Notes: generated from the sequence alone by a model not told the origin. 64,000 nt of DNA from JAPORK01 sp026710285 (GCA_965201045.1 OZ241746.1:3782001-3846000), one strand, 5' to 3'. Positions 8,942 to 18,227 are shown, counted from the first letter of the stretch. Numbers and translations: made by a program.

Positions 8942-9507
8942 CAACAACAAACTGAAAATATCGGTATTGTTATTTTTTTATCAACGAACTTAATCCCTGT
9001 GAAAAATTCATTTAGTTAACACAAATGAATTAAGTGTGTTAATTATATTATTATTGCTATTTTTTTGTACTTATGCATTTAAAAATTTAATCATCTTAAT
9101 TGCACATTGACCTATGTTTAAATGTAGATATTTCCATATCTATTCAACTGCAAAGTACTGAATTTTATCTTTGTTTAGCCTTTTTGTTGCAGAAATTACT
9201 GAAAAATCAAACACTTCCAGCCTAAACAGTTATATCAGTCGCTCTTTTTTTAAGCGTCTCCTGCATTCATCATTTCTAAAATACATTACTTACCGGGTAA
9301 TTACTAGTTTACCATTGTTTACCCGGCTACCGGATAGTGCTTAATTATAGTTCTTAAATTATCAGAGTAGATAAAATGCACTAATATTTCACCCATGAAA
9401 ATTGTTATCCTCCGGTGTTGATGTAAAAATTGCTCCAATCCCGTATACTGCCATAATACGCTAAATATCCAATGGATTACAATAAGCAAAGTTTATTTTT
9501 ATTGACT
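8942..9507. other. Non-coding gap inside the mla locus
   Basis: About 570 bases between mlaD and mlaC with no coherent reading frame on either strand. The only structure seen is a possible hairpin pairing CCGGGTAA (9294-9301) with TTACCCGG (9319-9326). In most gammaproteobacteria mlaD and mlaC are adjacent, so this is an insertion or an expanded spacer. Confidence 0.6.
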
Positions 9508-10011
9508 TTAGAATTGCTCATGATTACCCGAAATAACTGTATTTGACTGCGCGCCGGAAGCCCCTGATTTAAGTAAAAATTTGCCAATCAAATTTTCCAG
9601 TATCAAAGCAGATTGCGTGTCAGAAAATGTATCCCCGGGTTTGAGATAGCGATTTTCTCCACCAATGCTAATTGCAATATATTTCTCTCCAAGCAGACCT
9701 GCTGTCATAATCGCAGCAGTACTGTCAACAGGAATATTATCAATCTTGTTATCTATATTTAGAGTCACTTTTGCCATATAAGTTTTCTTATTTAATATAA
9801 TATTACTCACTCTGCCTATGGTTACACCTCCAATGGCAATACGTGCCCGATCATTCAAAGAGCCTATATTGTCAAATTCTGCATAGAGCGTATAGGTTTG
9901 GTGATTGGGTGTTAACGATAAGTTACTCACTTTAAACCCAAGAAGTATAAGAGAAAAAATGCCAGCAAGCATAAAAATTCCAACACCTGTTTCAATTGCT
10001 CTTATCCGCAT
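9508..10011 (-). CDS. mlaD: MCE-domain phospholipid transporter subunit MlaD
   Basis: Inner-membrane-anchored periplasmic subunit that forms the hexameric MCE ring of the MlaFEDB complex. The 167-residue protein has an N-terminal transmembrane helix (residues 7-27, ETGVGIFMLAGIFSLILLGF) and an MCE domain with YTLYAEFDNIGSLNDRARIAIGGV, VDSTAAIMTAGLLGEKYI and a C-terminal ILENLIGKFLL segment. It lies three bases after mlaE, in the standard mlaFED order. Length is normal for the family. Confidence 0.95.
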   Translation of the reverse strand: MRIRAIETGVGIFMLAGIFSLILLGFKVSNLSLTPNHQTYTLYAEFDNIGSLNDRARIAIGGVTIGRVSNIILNKKTYMAKVTLNIDNKIDNIPVDSTAAIMTAGLLGEKYIAISIGGENRYLKPGDTFSDTQSALILENLIGKFLLKSGASGAQSNTVISGNHEQF

Positions 10012-10014
10012 TAT

Positions 10015-10809
10015 TTACAGACCCCCAAACATAACGGCAGTAAGAATAAAGTCAAGCCCAAGAACAGCCAGAGAAGAATAAACAACAGTACGCGTTGTCG
10101 ACAAACTGGTACCTTCAGCAGTAGGTGTTGCTGTGTATCCCTGAAAAACAGCAATCCACGTAACGACAAATCCGAACACAACACTTTTAATAATTCCTCC
10201 GAAAACATCTGATTCAAAACTAACTGCATTTTGCATATTAACCCAAAATGATCCTGAGTCAATGCCCAGCCAGTCTACTCCAACGACGGAACTTCCCCAG
10301 ATACCAACGATAATAAAAATACAATTGAGTAAAGGTAAACTGATTAAACCACCCCAGAATCTTGGAGCAATGATTCTTCTGAATGGATCAACACCTATCA
10401 TCTCCATACTCGACAACTGTTCTGTTGCCTTCATTAAGGCTATTTCAGCTGCTAAAGCAGAACCTGCTCGTCCTGCAAATAGTAATGCAGTTACAACAGG
10501 TCCAAGCTCTCTTAACAAGCTAAGTGCAACCAGCTGACCTACTGCATTAGAGGAACCATATCTGTTTAAGATAGTGTATCCTTGCAAACCGAGGACCATG
10601 CCAATAAAAATACCCGATATACAGATAATAATTAATGACAAAACACCCGATGCATATAATTGTTCAACAATTAATGCTGACATGCTGCCATGCTTATAGC
10701 GACCACAAATAGAACGAACTAGCATTATTCCAGAAAAACCAATGCTGCGGATAAATTCAATGCCTGCACTACCTAGTTTTGCAAGTTTATTAAATAATTG
10801 TGCTGTCAT
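10015..10809 (-). CDS. mlaE: ABC permease MlaE
   Basis: Integral membrane permease of the Mla phospholipid ABC transporter. The start at 10809 (MTAQLFNKLAKLG) is chosen over a 21-codon longer frame because it has ACGAGGT just upstream and the usual MlaE N-terminus; it overlaps the mlaF 3' end by 20 bases. The protein of 264 residues shows the hydrophobic MlaE/YrbE pattern, with MSALIVEQLYASGVLSLIIICISGIFIGMVLGLQ, the conserved RELGPVVTALLFAGRAGSALAAEIALMK coupling segment, and MIGVDPFRRIIAPRFWG. Confidence 0.95.
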   Translation of the reverse strand: MTAQLFNKLAKLGSAGIEFIRSIGFSGIMLVRSICGRYKHGSMSALIVEQLYASGVLSLIIICISGIFIGMVLGLQGYTILNRYGSSNAVGQLVALSLLRELGPVVTALLFAGRAGSALAAEIALMKATEQLSSMEMIGVDPFRRIIAPRFWGGLISLPLLNCIFIIVGIWGSSVVGVDWLGIDSGSFWVNMQNAVSFESDVFGGIIKSVVFGFVVTWIAVFQGYTATPTAEGTSLSTTRTVVYSSLAVLGLDFILTAVMFGGL

Positions 10810-11617
10810 TAGTACCTCGTAACAGTTCCCTGGTATACTCTGTTGCCGGATAATGAAACGGGACAGGACCATCTGGGTTGCCTGTCATAAACTGTTTTAC
10901 AAAAGTATTTTTTGATGCTTTTAACATTTCCGGAGTTCCTGTAGCAATGACTTTTCCTTCACCAAGTAGGATGAGATGATCGGCGATACTGATCGTTTCA
11001 TGTAAGTCATGTGAGACCATCAAACTGGTAATATTTAAGGAGTTATTTAGATTACGAATTAGCTTGACCAGCATTCCCATTGAAATAGGATCCTGCCCGA
11101 CAAAAGGTTCATCATACATAATCAAATCAGGGTCAAGCACAATAGCACGTGCCAGTGCAACCCGGCGATTCATGCCGCCGGAAAGTTCTGCCGGTAAAAG
11201 ATCTTTAGCGCCACGCAAGCCGACCGCCTGAAGTTTCATTAGCACTACATCTTTAATCATATGATGGGGTAGTTTTGTATGTACGCGCAGAGGAAATGCA
11301 ACATTTTCAAAAACAGTCATGCCCGTAAATAGTGCGCCACTTTGAAAAAGCATTCCCATTTTTTTTCTCAAATTAAACAATTCTTTACGGCTTATTTTAT
11401 TTAATTGAACACCGTCTACAATAATATCTCCTGCATTTGGTATAAGCTGAGCACCAATCAAACGCAATAATGTGGTTTTTCCACAACCGCTGGGTCCCAT
11501 AACACCCGTTATTTTATTGCGTGGGATATTTAATGTTATGTTGTCAAATACAACTCTGTTTCCACGTCTGAAGGTGAGATTTTGTATTTTAATGTAGTCA
11601 TTACTTTCAGCTGACAT
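10790..11617 (-). CDS. mlaF: ABC ATPase MlaF
   Basis: Cytoplasmic ATPase that powers phospholipid movement by MlaE-MlaD. The 275-residue protein is complete. It has Walker A GPSGCGKTT (about residues 41-49), a Q-loop in MGMLFQSGALFTGMTVFENV, the signature ELSGGMNRRVALARA, Walker B DLIMYDEPFVGQDP, and a switch histidine in LMVSHDLHE. First gene of mlaFED; mlaE overlaps its 3' end. Nothing unusual. Confidence 0.96.
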   Translation of the reverse strand: MSAESNDYIKIQNLTFRRGNRVVFDNITLNIPRNKITGVMGPSGCGKTTLLRLIGAQLIPNAGDIIVDGVQLNKISRKELFNLRKKMGMLFQSGALFTGMTVFENVAFPLRVHTKLPHHMIKDVVLMKLQAVGLRGAKDLLPAELSGGMNRRVALARAIVLDPDLIMYDEPFVGQDPISMGMLVKLIRNLNNSLNITSLMVSHDLHETISIADHLILLGEGKVIATGTPEMLKASKNTFVKQFMTGNPDGPVPFHYPATEYTRELLRGTNDSTII

Positions 11618-11883
11618 ATAAACTCATTTTCTCGCCACAAAAACTAATAAAGAACCAGTTTCTTCTGGTACCATTTATTTATTTGATATTAAGCGCTGAG
11701 GCGTGTTTTGTACAGCAAATACAGATTCAAAGTTTTATAAAACTTATTTTTTAATCTTTTTATGCGTTTTAAAAGATAACTAACATCTCAAAAAAAATGA
11801 TATAAAAAACAACTTTTTTGTTTTATAAAACTGATTATTTACTTATTTGTTCTGTTTTTTTTAAGTATCCCTGACAATGCTTT

Positions 11884-12720
11884 TTATTGGTCAATGTTGA
11901 TTTTTGGTGGATAAAACAGGTCTGAAGCTTTATTGAGTTCATCTGCTATGTTGACAGCAATATCAGTATAAATCTTTGCATACTGATCTTCAGCCATGAC
12001 AACAGGACAACCCTGATCACCATGCTCTCTGACCGTTCGGTTAAGCGGAAGTGATCCCAGTAATTTAACACCATAATGGCTGGCTAAACGCTTTGCACCA
12101 CCGTGCCCAAAGATTGCCTCTTGATGACCACATTGTGAACAGATATGCACAGACATATTCTCTACAATACCTGTTACCGGAATATTAACTTTTTTAAACA
12201 TTTCGATGGCTCGTTGTGCATCGAGTAGTGCAATATCCTGTGGTGTTGTTACTACAATGCTACCTTTAAGAGAAGCTTTTTGTGACAGTGTTAACTGAAT
12301 ATCACCTGTGCCCGGCGGCATATCTACCAGCAATATATCCAGTTGTCCCCACCAGGTTTGCAGTAGCATTTGCTGGAAAGCACCGCTTGCCATGGGACCT
12401 CTCCACACCATGGGAGTTCGTTCACTGGCTAAAAAGGCCATTGACATAACCGCAATGCCATAGGCATTGACCGGAAGATACCAGGTTTTGCCATTTTTTT
12501 TAGTGATATCGGGTTTTATATTATCTTTAATACCCAGCATTTTACCCTGGCTGGGACCATAGACATCGGCATCGAGTATGCCGATCTGGTATCCCTGCTG
12601 TTTTAATGTAAGCGCTAGATTGGCTGTTACTGTAGATTTCCCTACACCACCTTTACCTGAAACAACAGCGATAATATTTCTGATTTGTGTGTTGTCAGAG
12701 AGATCTTCTTGGTTATTCAT
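11884..12720 (-). CDS. mrp: Mrp/ApbC iron-sulfur carrier P-loop ATPase
   Basis: Cytoplasmic ATPase of the Mrp/NBP35 family that binds and transfers [4Fe-4S] clusters. At 278 residues it has the deviant Walker A GKGGVGKST (residues 22-30), MPPGTGDIQLTLSQ, and the conserved CSQCG pair for cluster binding near residue 195. It lacks the N-terminal DUF59-like domain of the longer E. coli protein, a common variation. It faces away from metG in the mrp/metG divergent arrangement widespread in gammaproteobacteria, but here the replication-type pair lies between them. The 266-base gap 11618-11883 to mlaF holds nothing clear. Confidence 0.93.
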   Translation of the reverse strand: MNNQEDLSDNTQIRNIIAVVSGKGGVGKSTVTANLALTLKQQGYQIGILDADVYGPSQGKMLGIKDNIKPDITKKNGKTWYLPVNAYGIAVMSMAFLASERTPMVWRGPMASGAFQQMLLQTWWGQLDILLVDMPPGTGDIQLTLSQKASLKGSIVVTTPQDIALLDAQRAIEMFKKVNIPVTGIVENMSVHICSQCGHQEAIFGHGGAKRLASHYGVKLLGSLPLNRTVREHGDQGCPVVMAEDQYAKIYTDIAVNIADELNKASDLFYPPKINIDQ

Positions 12721-12733
12721 ATAAGCTCTTGTT

Positions 12734-13480
12734 TCAGTTTGGGTAATACAATTTTTTTACTTCTTCCTGAAAGGCACGTTTGCCTGATTCGGGATCTATA
12801 CCCTGTGTTTGCATTAATTGCTGCTGTTTTTTCAGTATTCTTCTTTCTGTCTGGCTTATCACATCATGGTGAGCAAAATTTTCCAGCTGCTTGTTAATCA
12901 TTTTAGCTGAGAGATCCTCACCATTTTGTACCGCCTGACAGAATAGCGCATAATTACTTTCAAATAAAGGAAAGGAGCGTTCCTGTAATTCGCTTCTGAG
13001 AAACGACCACCCGGTGGCTTTACCTGCAAAATAGACAGCCGCATGACTCCATGGACTGGTTACATCAGGTGATTCCATATTACAGGCTTCATAATAAGCT
13101 TGTAATGGTTCTTTAAGTCCCAGTTCAGCATAGCTGATGCGGCAAAGGGCAATAATATCACCCAGGCTTGGCATAAATTTATTCTCTTTGCGTATCGCTT
13201 TTTCGGCAGCTTTTTTAATTCTCTGCGGATGAATATCTGTTAAGGCTGCTGTCCATATACCGCGTGCCCTCAGCCTTGCATCTTCTGAAGGGTAAGCCTT
13301 ACTGAATTGTGCAGGATAGGCATCCCGCAACAACATCAGTAAATAACCTACTGCTTCTTTTGGTGCTCGGTTATTAACGTCATCACTGTTTTTATTCGAA
13401 GCTGAACTGGTATTTGTCTGCCTTTTCTGTGTCTGCAAACTCTTCTGTAGTTGGATAACTAGGTCGTGACTCTTTTTCAT
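12734..13480 (-). CDS. Phage lambda P-like replication protein (helicase loader type)
   Basis: A 248-residue protein that resembles replication protein P of lambdoid phages and related chromosomal proteins. The recognisable block is roughly residues 38-125: AVGYLLMLLRDAYPAQFSKAYP, IWTAALTDIHPQRIKKAAEKAI and FMPSLGDIIALCRISYAE. Phage P proteins capture the DnaB helicase and deliver it to DNA. The gene lies 13 bases upstream of mrp, and its first 89 bases overlap the preceding DnaT-like gene in another frame; GGAAGAG precedes the ATG at 13480. The overlap and shared strand suggest the two proteins act together as a primosome loader, replacing the DnaT-DnaC pair of enterobacteria. That role is inferred. 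Confidence 0.65.
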   Translation of the reverse strand: MKKSHDLVIQLQKSLQTQKRQTNTSSASNKNSDDVNNRAPKEAVGYLLMLLRDAYPAQFSKAYPSEDARLRARGIWTAALTDIHPQRIKKAAEKAIRKENKFMPSLGDIIALCRISYAELGLKEPLQAYYEACNMESPDVTSPWSHAAVYFAGKATGWSFLRSELQERSFPLFESNYALFCQAVQNGEDLSAKMINKQLENFAHHDVISQTERRILKKQQQLMQTQGIDPESGKRAFQEEVKKLYYPN

Positions 13481-14291
13481 TTGCTTTATTTCTCTTCCAT
13501 GCTCTTCTTACCCATTGTTTAAAACGTTCCTGCCATAGTATAGGTGTAAAGGCAGCTTTTTGTTCTTGCCAGTAGAGAATAAATTTTTCTATTTCCTGTT
13601 GACAAAATTTTTCATCGATGGCTTCTGCTGTTAATTCTTCCACTGAAGTCTGATCAGGACAAAAATGTTTATCGATGGTTTTTTTATGTTTGTCTCTCTT
13701 CCACCCTCTGATCACCCACTTATAAAAAAGCTGATCCCAGCCGGTACGTTTTTCCTGTATTTCAGCATAATAAATTTTAAATTCAATAAGTTGTTTTTTT
13801 ATAAATTCAGGCGGAATTTGATGAAATTCAACCAATACTTCAATCACTCTGTCTGGCGGTTGATAATTATCTGAAAGTAACGATTTTCTTGGATCGTCTT
13901 CAGTACTGCAGAAAATCTGGTTATTAGATTTATTGTCCATTTGTTGCCTCATTTGTGATAATTTTTCACTCAAAACCTCACGATATTGATTTAACTTGTG
14001 TAAAGTGCACTCTTCATCTTCGAGTGTTTGTTTTTGTTTGCTAACCCGCAGCTCTTGTGAAGCGACTTTTCTGCTAATGGTTTCCAGTTCTTTTTCATAC
14101 TGGTGTGCTTCCAACATCAGTTCACTGTTTGAAAAAGAAATACTACGTCGCTCTGGTATTGCAGTGCGAGAACTTTTCTGGTCTGTTTTTCTGTTGAACC
14201 ATTGTATGTCTTCTGACGTATTTTTTTTGCTTTGACTTTCAGAATAATATGCGTCAAAAGGTCCTAGATAGTATTGACCATTTCGTCTCAT
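13392..14291 (-). CDS. Protein with two DnaT-like DNA-binding repeats
   Basis: About 299 residues from ATG 14291 (AGTGAG upstream); a longer frame starts at 14321. The N-terminus (MRRNGQYYLGPFDAYY) is followed by a predicted coiled coil at about residues 55-120. Two similar blocks come next, near 149-198 and 224-268. Each has the DnaT C-terminal domain pattern: an acidic/aromatic helix, then W...F..WV.RAWKR (WDQLFYKWVIRGWKR and WQERFKQWVRRAWKR). DnaT is a primosome protein that binds ssDNA and helps load helicase. The doubled domain and the overlapping phage P-like gene downstream make a replication restart or helicase-loading role likely, but this is inference. Confidence 0.65.
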   Translation of the reverse strand: MRRNGQYYLGPFDAYYSESQSKKNTSEDIQWFNRKTDQKSSRTAIPERRSISFSNSELMLEAHQYEKELETISRKVASQELRVSKQKQTLEDEECTLHKLNQYREVLSEKLSQMRQQMDNKSNNQIFCSTEDDPRKSLLSDNYQPPDRVIEVLVEFHQIPPEFIKKQLIEFKIYYAEIQEKRTGWDQLFYKWVIRGWKRDKHKKTIDKHFCPDQTSVEELTAEAIDEKFCQQEIEKFILYWQEQKAAFTPILWQERFKQWVRRAWKRNKANEKESRPSYPTTEEFADTEKADKYQFSFE

Positions 14292-14321
14292 AACATAAAT
14301 AAACTCACTGTTGAATAACAT

Positions 14322-14861
14322 TTATTGGTTTATGATAAAATGTAAGGTTTAAAACAAATAAGACTACCGCTACAGCTTGTGCAGAAGACCACAAAGAACG
14401 TCGCTTGTCAGGCATCTCAACTTCATGAAAGTGAAGTAGCGACTCAAAACCTCAATAAACATTAATTCTATCACTACATTTATCATTCAGTAAAATGGAT
14501 TACAGAATTATTTTCAATAACGGCACGACAAAATTGAATATACCCGATGTACTGGCTTTTTTGCCGATGTTTTTTTCGAACCGCTCATTTTGAATATCCC
14601 TGCGTTAATTTAAATGGGTAACAGTATACCTTGTCACCTTGCTGATCAGATAAAAAAATATCATAAATTAGCGATAAAAAATAATGATTTTAGATGCAAA
14701 TTATTGAATAAAAGTCAGTTTTGTGAAAAAATTTAAAATTATCTGTAAGTTAGTACAAGATCTGAGTGCATTTTTTTTATTGTGCCTTTATAATTTGTTG
14801 CATCAGGTAAACAGATAGAAGCTATCAGGTAAATAACCAAAATTAATTTGTAAAGATATTT
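14322..14861. other. Intergenic region upstream of metG
   Basis: Spacer between the divergent DnaT-like gene and metG. It probably contains promoters for both, but no hexamers stand out. A minus-strand frame of 36 codons (14305-14415, beginning MPDKRRSLWSSAQAV and containing one hydrophobic segment) ends just before the DnaT-like start; it is too short to call. A small palindrome, ACTTCA/TGAAGT, lies near 14430. Confidence 0.4.
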
Positions 14862-16901
14862 ATGACTGTAAAAAGGAAAATTTTAGTAACAGCCGCACTG
14901 CCTTATGCGAATGCAGACCTTCATTTGGGTCATATGCTGGAACACGTACAGACAAACATCTGGACCCGTTTTCAAAAACTATGCGGGCATGAGTGTATCA
15001 GTGTTTGTGGCGATGATGCACATGGCACAGCGATTACGCTCAGCGCTGAAAAAAAAGGTGTAACACCGGAACAACTGGTTAATCAAGTGCATCAAGAACG
15101 GTTACAGGATTTTCATGATTTCCATATCGACTTTGACCATTACCATACAACGCACAGTGAAGAAAACAGAGAGCTGGCCGTTCAAATTTACCAGACATTA
15201 AAAGATAAAGGGCATATTATTAGTCGTGAAATTACGCAGGTCTTTGATCCTGAAAAAAATATGTTCCTTGCAGATCGGTATATAAAAGGAGAGTGTCCCC
15301 GCTGTAAAAGTCCTGATCAGTACGGTGATAACTGTGAAGTATGTGGTGCTGTTTATTCAGCTACAGAACTTAAAAATGCCTACTCCACCTTGTCAGGTGC
15401 CCAACCGGTTTCCAAAAAATCAGTACACTTTTTTTTTCAACTAAGTGATTTTACTGCAGTTATTACGCAATGGATACAAAGTGGTGCTGTCACAGAAGAG
15501 ATTGCCAATAAACTTAAAGAATGGCTGGATCAAGGCTTAAAAGATTGGGATATTTCCCGTGACGGACCTTATTTTGGTTTTGAATTACCCGGAGAAACCA
15601 ACAAATATTTCTATGTATGGATGGATGCACCTGTGGGCTATATGGCGGCTTTTAAATATCTGTGTGATCGTAAGACGCACTTAAATTTTGATGAATACTG
15701 GAAACCGGACAGTCGCTGTGAAGTGCACCATTTTATCGGTAAAGACATTATTAATTTTCACTGCCTGTTTTGGCCGGCTATGCTACATGGTTCAGGATTT
15801 CGTACCCCTACAAAAGTACATACACATGGATATTTGACAATTAATGGTGAAAAAATGTCTAAATCCCGTGGTACTTTTATCAATGTAAGAACGTACCTGA
15901 AGCATCTTGATCCTGAATATCTGCGTTATTACTTCGCCACAAAAACAGGACCTGGTATTCAGGACTATGATTTAAACATGGATGATTTCAGACAGCGCGT
16001 TAACAGTGATCTGGTTGGAAAGCTGGTCAATATTGCCAGCCGATGTGCAGGCTTTATTTATAAGCACTTTAATGGACAACTAAGCCGTGAGAATATAGCG
16101 CCGCAATTAACCCAATCCTTCCAGAAGAAAGCAGAATATATTGCTTCTTGTTACGAAAAGGTTGAAATAGGTAAAGCCATGCGTGAAATTATGGCGCTGG
16201 CAGACAGCGCCAATGTATGGATAGATCAACAGAAACCCTGGGTTGTTGCTAAACAGCCCGGCAATGAAATACAGTTACAAAATATCTGTACTGTGGGCAT
16301 TCATCTGTTCAGATTGTTACTCATTTATATTAAACCAGTACTGCCAGAGATGGTCTCCCGTGCTGAAGTGTTTCTCAATATTGCTCCACTTGTGTGGAAT
16401 GATTATAAAATATTACCCGCTGAACAGACTATTAGTCGGTTCAAACCATTACTGACACGGATTGATGCAGGACAAATTGATAAAATGTTAGATGAAAATA
16501 AAACCAGCGCTACACCAACAGAGCAACCGGCTGCAAAGCAACAGGGCAATTGCTGGATTACAGAACAACCTATCGCACAAGAGATTGATTTTAAAGCCTT
16601 TACCCATGTTGACATGCGGGTGGCAAAAGTGATCAATTGTTCTCATGTAGAGGGTTCTGATAAATTGCTACGTTTTGAAGTGGATCTTGGAGAAGAGAAA
16701 ACCAGAACTATTTTCAGCGGCATCAAAAATGCGTATCAACCGGAACAGCTTACCGGTAAATATGTTATTGTTGTTGCCAATCTTAAACCAAGAAAAATGC
16801 GTTTTGGTATCAGTGAGGGTATGATTCTTTGTGCTGGTGGAGAAATTCCTTATCTTGTCCAACCTGATGAAGGTGCTATCGCAGGTATGCCGGTTAATTG
16901 A
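14862..16901 (+). CDS. metG: Methionyl-tRNA synthetase
   Basis: Charges tRNA-Met in the cytoplasm. The 679-residue protein is full length. It has the class I HIGH-type motif HLGH (near residue 22) and a zinc knuckle of the CPRC...CEVCG type near residues 147-161. The KMSKS loop is at residues 331-335, followed by an anticodon-binding domain. A C-terminal tRNA-binding OB fold (from about residue 575) shows FKAFTHVDMRVAKVINCSHVEGSDKLL. ubiK follows 65 bases downstream on the same strand. Nothing unusual. Confidence 0.98.
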   Translation: MTVKRKILVTAALPYANADLHLGHMLEHVQTNIWTRFQKLCGHECISVCGDDAHGTAITLSAEKKGVTPEQLVNQVHQERLQDFHDFHIDFDHYHTTHSEENRELAVQIYQTLKDKGHIISREITQVFDPEKNMFLADRYIKGECPRCKSPDQYGDNCEVCGAVYSATELKNAYSTLSGAQPVSKKSVHFFFQLSDFTAVITQWIQSGAVTEEIANKLKEWLDQGLKDWDISRDGPYFGFELPGETNKYFYVWMDAPVGYMAAFKYLCDRKTHLNFDEYWKPDSRCEVHHFIGKDIINFHCLFWPAMLHGSGFRTPTKVHTHGYLTINGEKMSKSRGTFINVRTYLKHLDPEYLRYYFATKTGPGIQDYDLNMDDFRQRVNSDLVGKLVNIASRCAGFIYKHFNGQLSRENIAPQLTQSFQKKAEYIASCYEKVEIGKAMREIMALADSANVWIDQQKPWVVAKQPGNEIQLQNICTVGIHLFRLLLIYIKPVLPEMVSRAEVFLNIAPLVWNDYKILPAEQTISRFKPLLTRIDAGQIDKMLDENKTSATPTEQPAAKQQGNCWITEQPIAQEIDFKAFTHVDMRVAKVINCSHVEGSDKLLRFEVDLGEEKTRTIFSGIKNAYQPEQLTGKYVIVVANLKPRKMRFGISEGMILCAGGEIPYLVQPDEGAIAGMPVN

Positions 16902-16966
16902 TTGTATTTCAATAACTGCGGATATATTCCGGTTAAATTTTATCATCTGGTGAATGGGTATTTGTA

Positions 16967-17242
16967 ATGTCTGATCAAAAAAAAAGTAATTTTTTTAGTA
17001 AAGTGACAGAACACATGAAGCAAACAATTAATCCTGGCGCTTTTTCAGAGGTTGGCAAAGATATTAGCGATAATCTCCAGACCATGGTATCTAATCATAT
17101 GACCAATAAAATGAATCTGGTCACGCGTGAAGACTATGACAATTTATATGCCGTGTTAATGCATACCCGTGAACGGTTAGAAACGGTGGAAAATAAATTA
17201 GCTGCGCTTGAAGCCTTACTAAAAGATCAACAACAAACTTAG
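16967..17242 (+). CDS. ubiK: Ubiquinone biosynthesis accessory factor UbiK (YqiC/BMFP family)
   Basis: A 91-residue protein with the family's signature C-terminal coiled coil (VMHTRERLETVENKLAALEALL is the conserved pattern, split here by a Leu/Met change) preceded by LVTREDYDNLYAVL. UbiK helps the soluble UbiJ-centred complex make ubiquinone. The N-terminal half is less conserved, as usual. It follows metG and is convergent with the chorismate mutase gene. Confidence 0.85.
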   Translation: MSDQKKSNFFSKVTEHMKQTINPGAFSEVGKDISDNLQTMVSNHMTNKMNLVTREDYDNLYAVLMHTRERLETVENKLAALEALLKDQQQT

Positions 17243-17324
17243 AATATTAAAAAAATATCTGAACGCCTTTAACTTTAATCAGCCAGATGACCAGTAAGAA
17301 CTGGTTCCTGGCAATCACAAAAGA

Positions 17325-17861
17325 TTAATGAGTTTGTCGAATCTCCTGTAGTTTTTCAAACAGCCTGTAGCGGTCATCATTGCGCAGATTTTTCACATCC
17401 ACGATAGCTATAAAATTTTTCAGCTGACCGTCAGAGAAAGAGTTTCCACTTTTCAGGTATTGCCCAATTTCAGTGATTATTTCATTTCCCAGTTCTAATA
17501 AGGCAGGTCGGACAGTATTGTACAAATCTCTGGGTTGCTGATTGACAGGGTGAGACAGCCAGTCTGCAAGATAACAGTATTGGATAGATTTGACCGCATT
17601 AATCTGGACTTGGAAAAAACTGGCAATGGAGTCCTGATCAAGCTGTTCATCTCTGGCTTTGAGCATAGCTTTTTTTATTACAATCTTTTCTCTGGGCAGA
17701 TCTTCCACCGGTATGCCAGTCTGCTTCTTAAACAGGGCGATATCTTCCATATAGCTCAAACGCTTATTGATCAACCTGAAAATAGCTGATGCTTTGGAAT
17801 GAGGGCGGACCTGCGAAGTCATCACTGGCGAGTCAAACGGTAGGGTCGCATGATGTTTCAT
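17325..17861 (-). CDS. Chorismate mutase, AroQ gamma-type, no signal peptide
   Basis: Converts chorismate to prephenate. The AroQ-type helical core is clear: FRLINKRLSYMEDIALFKK, DLPREKIVIKKAMLKARDEQLD, ASFFQVQINAVKSIQYCYLADW, the pattern of the periplasmic (gamma, monofunctional) class. The start at 17861 (MKHHATLPF) has an ideal AGGAG nine bases upstream, giving 178 residues; an upstream in-frame extension to 17939 has no such site. Gamma-class enzymes normally carry a cleavable signal peptide, but neither start gives one here, so the enzyme is predicted to be cytoplasmic or exported another way. No aromatic amino acid genes are adjacent. Confidence 0.82.
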   Translation of the reverse strand: MKHHATLPFDSPVMTSQVRPHSKASAIFRLINKRLSYMEDIALFKKQTGIPVEDLPREKIVIKKAMLKARDEQLDQDSIASFFQVQINAVKSIQYCYLADWLSHPVNQQPRDLYNTVRPALLELGNEIITEIGQYLKSGNSFSDGQLKNFIAIVDVKNLRNDDRYRLFEKLQEIRQTH

Positions 17862-18087
17862 GCTCTGCTGCTCCTGAACAAAACTAAAATAGAAAGAGTT
17901 ATTATTATACAAATTTGTTCTTTTGTCTGCAAAGTTCATGGAAGATCAATAGTAGTAAAAAAAGCAGATTTTCTGTAAAGCAGTCGCTCTGTTTCAGGGC
18001 TATCTCTTAGTCATTTTTTGGCAGTATCCATTTTATTCTGGCAGATTGCCTGCTACTGAACATCCAATCTTTTCAGCATAAAACCTT

Positions 18088-18150
18088 GGACTGAGCTTGT
18101 CGAAGCCAGGATGTAAAAGCACAATCAGACCTCGACAGGCTCAGCTGCTG
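18088..18150. repeat. REP-like inverted repeat, second copy
   Basis: GGACTGAGCTTGTCGAAGCC (18088-18107) and a diverged inverted partner containing CTCGACAGGCTCAGC (18131-18145) form an imperfect hairpin. It is related to the perfect copy at 2855-2935. It lies between chorismate mutase and nagA-nagB, both minus strand, where it may act as an mRNA 3' end element. Confidence 0.75.
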
Positions 18151-18227
18151 AGTGTATCCAGCCAGGGCTGGTATGTTCATCAACAGATAAACATACCTGC
18201 ATGATTCTGCTCATTTGTGACTGTTGC

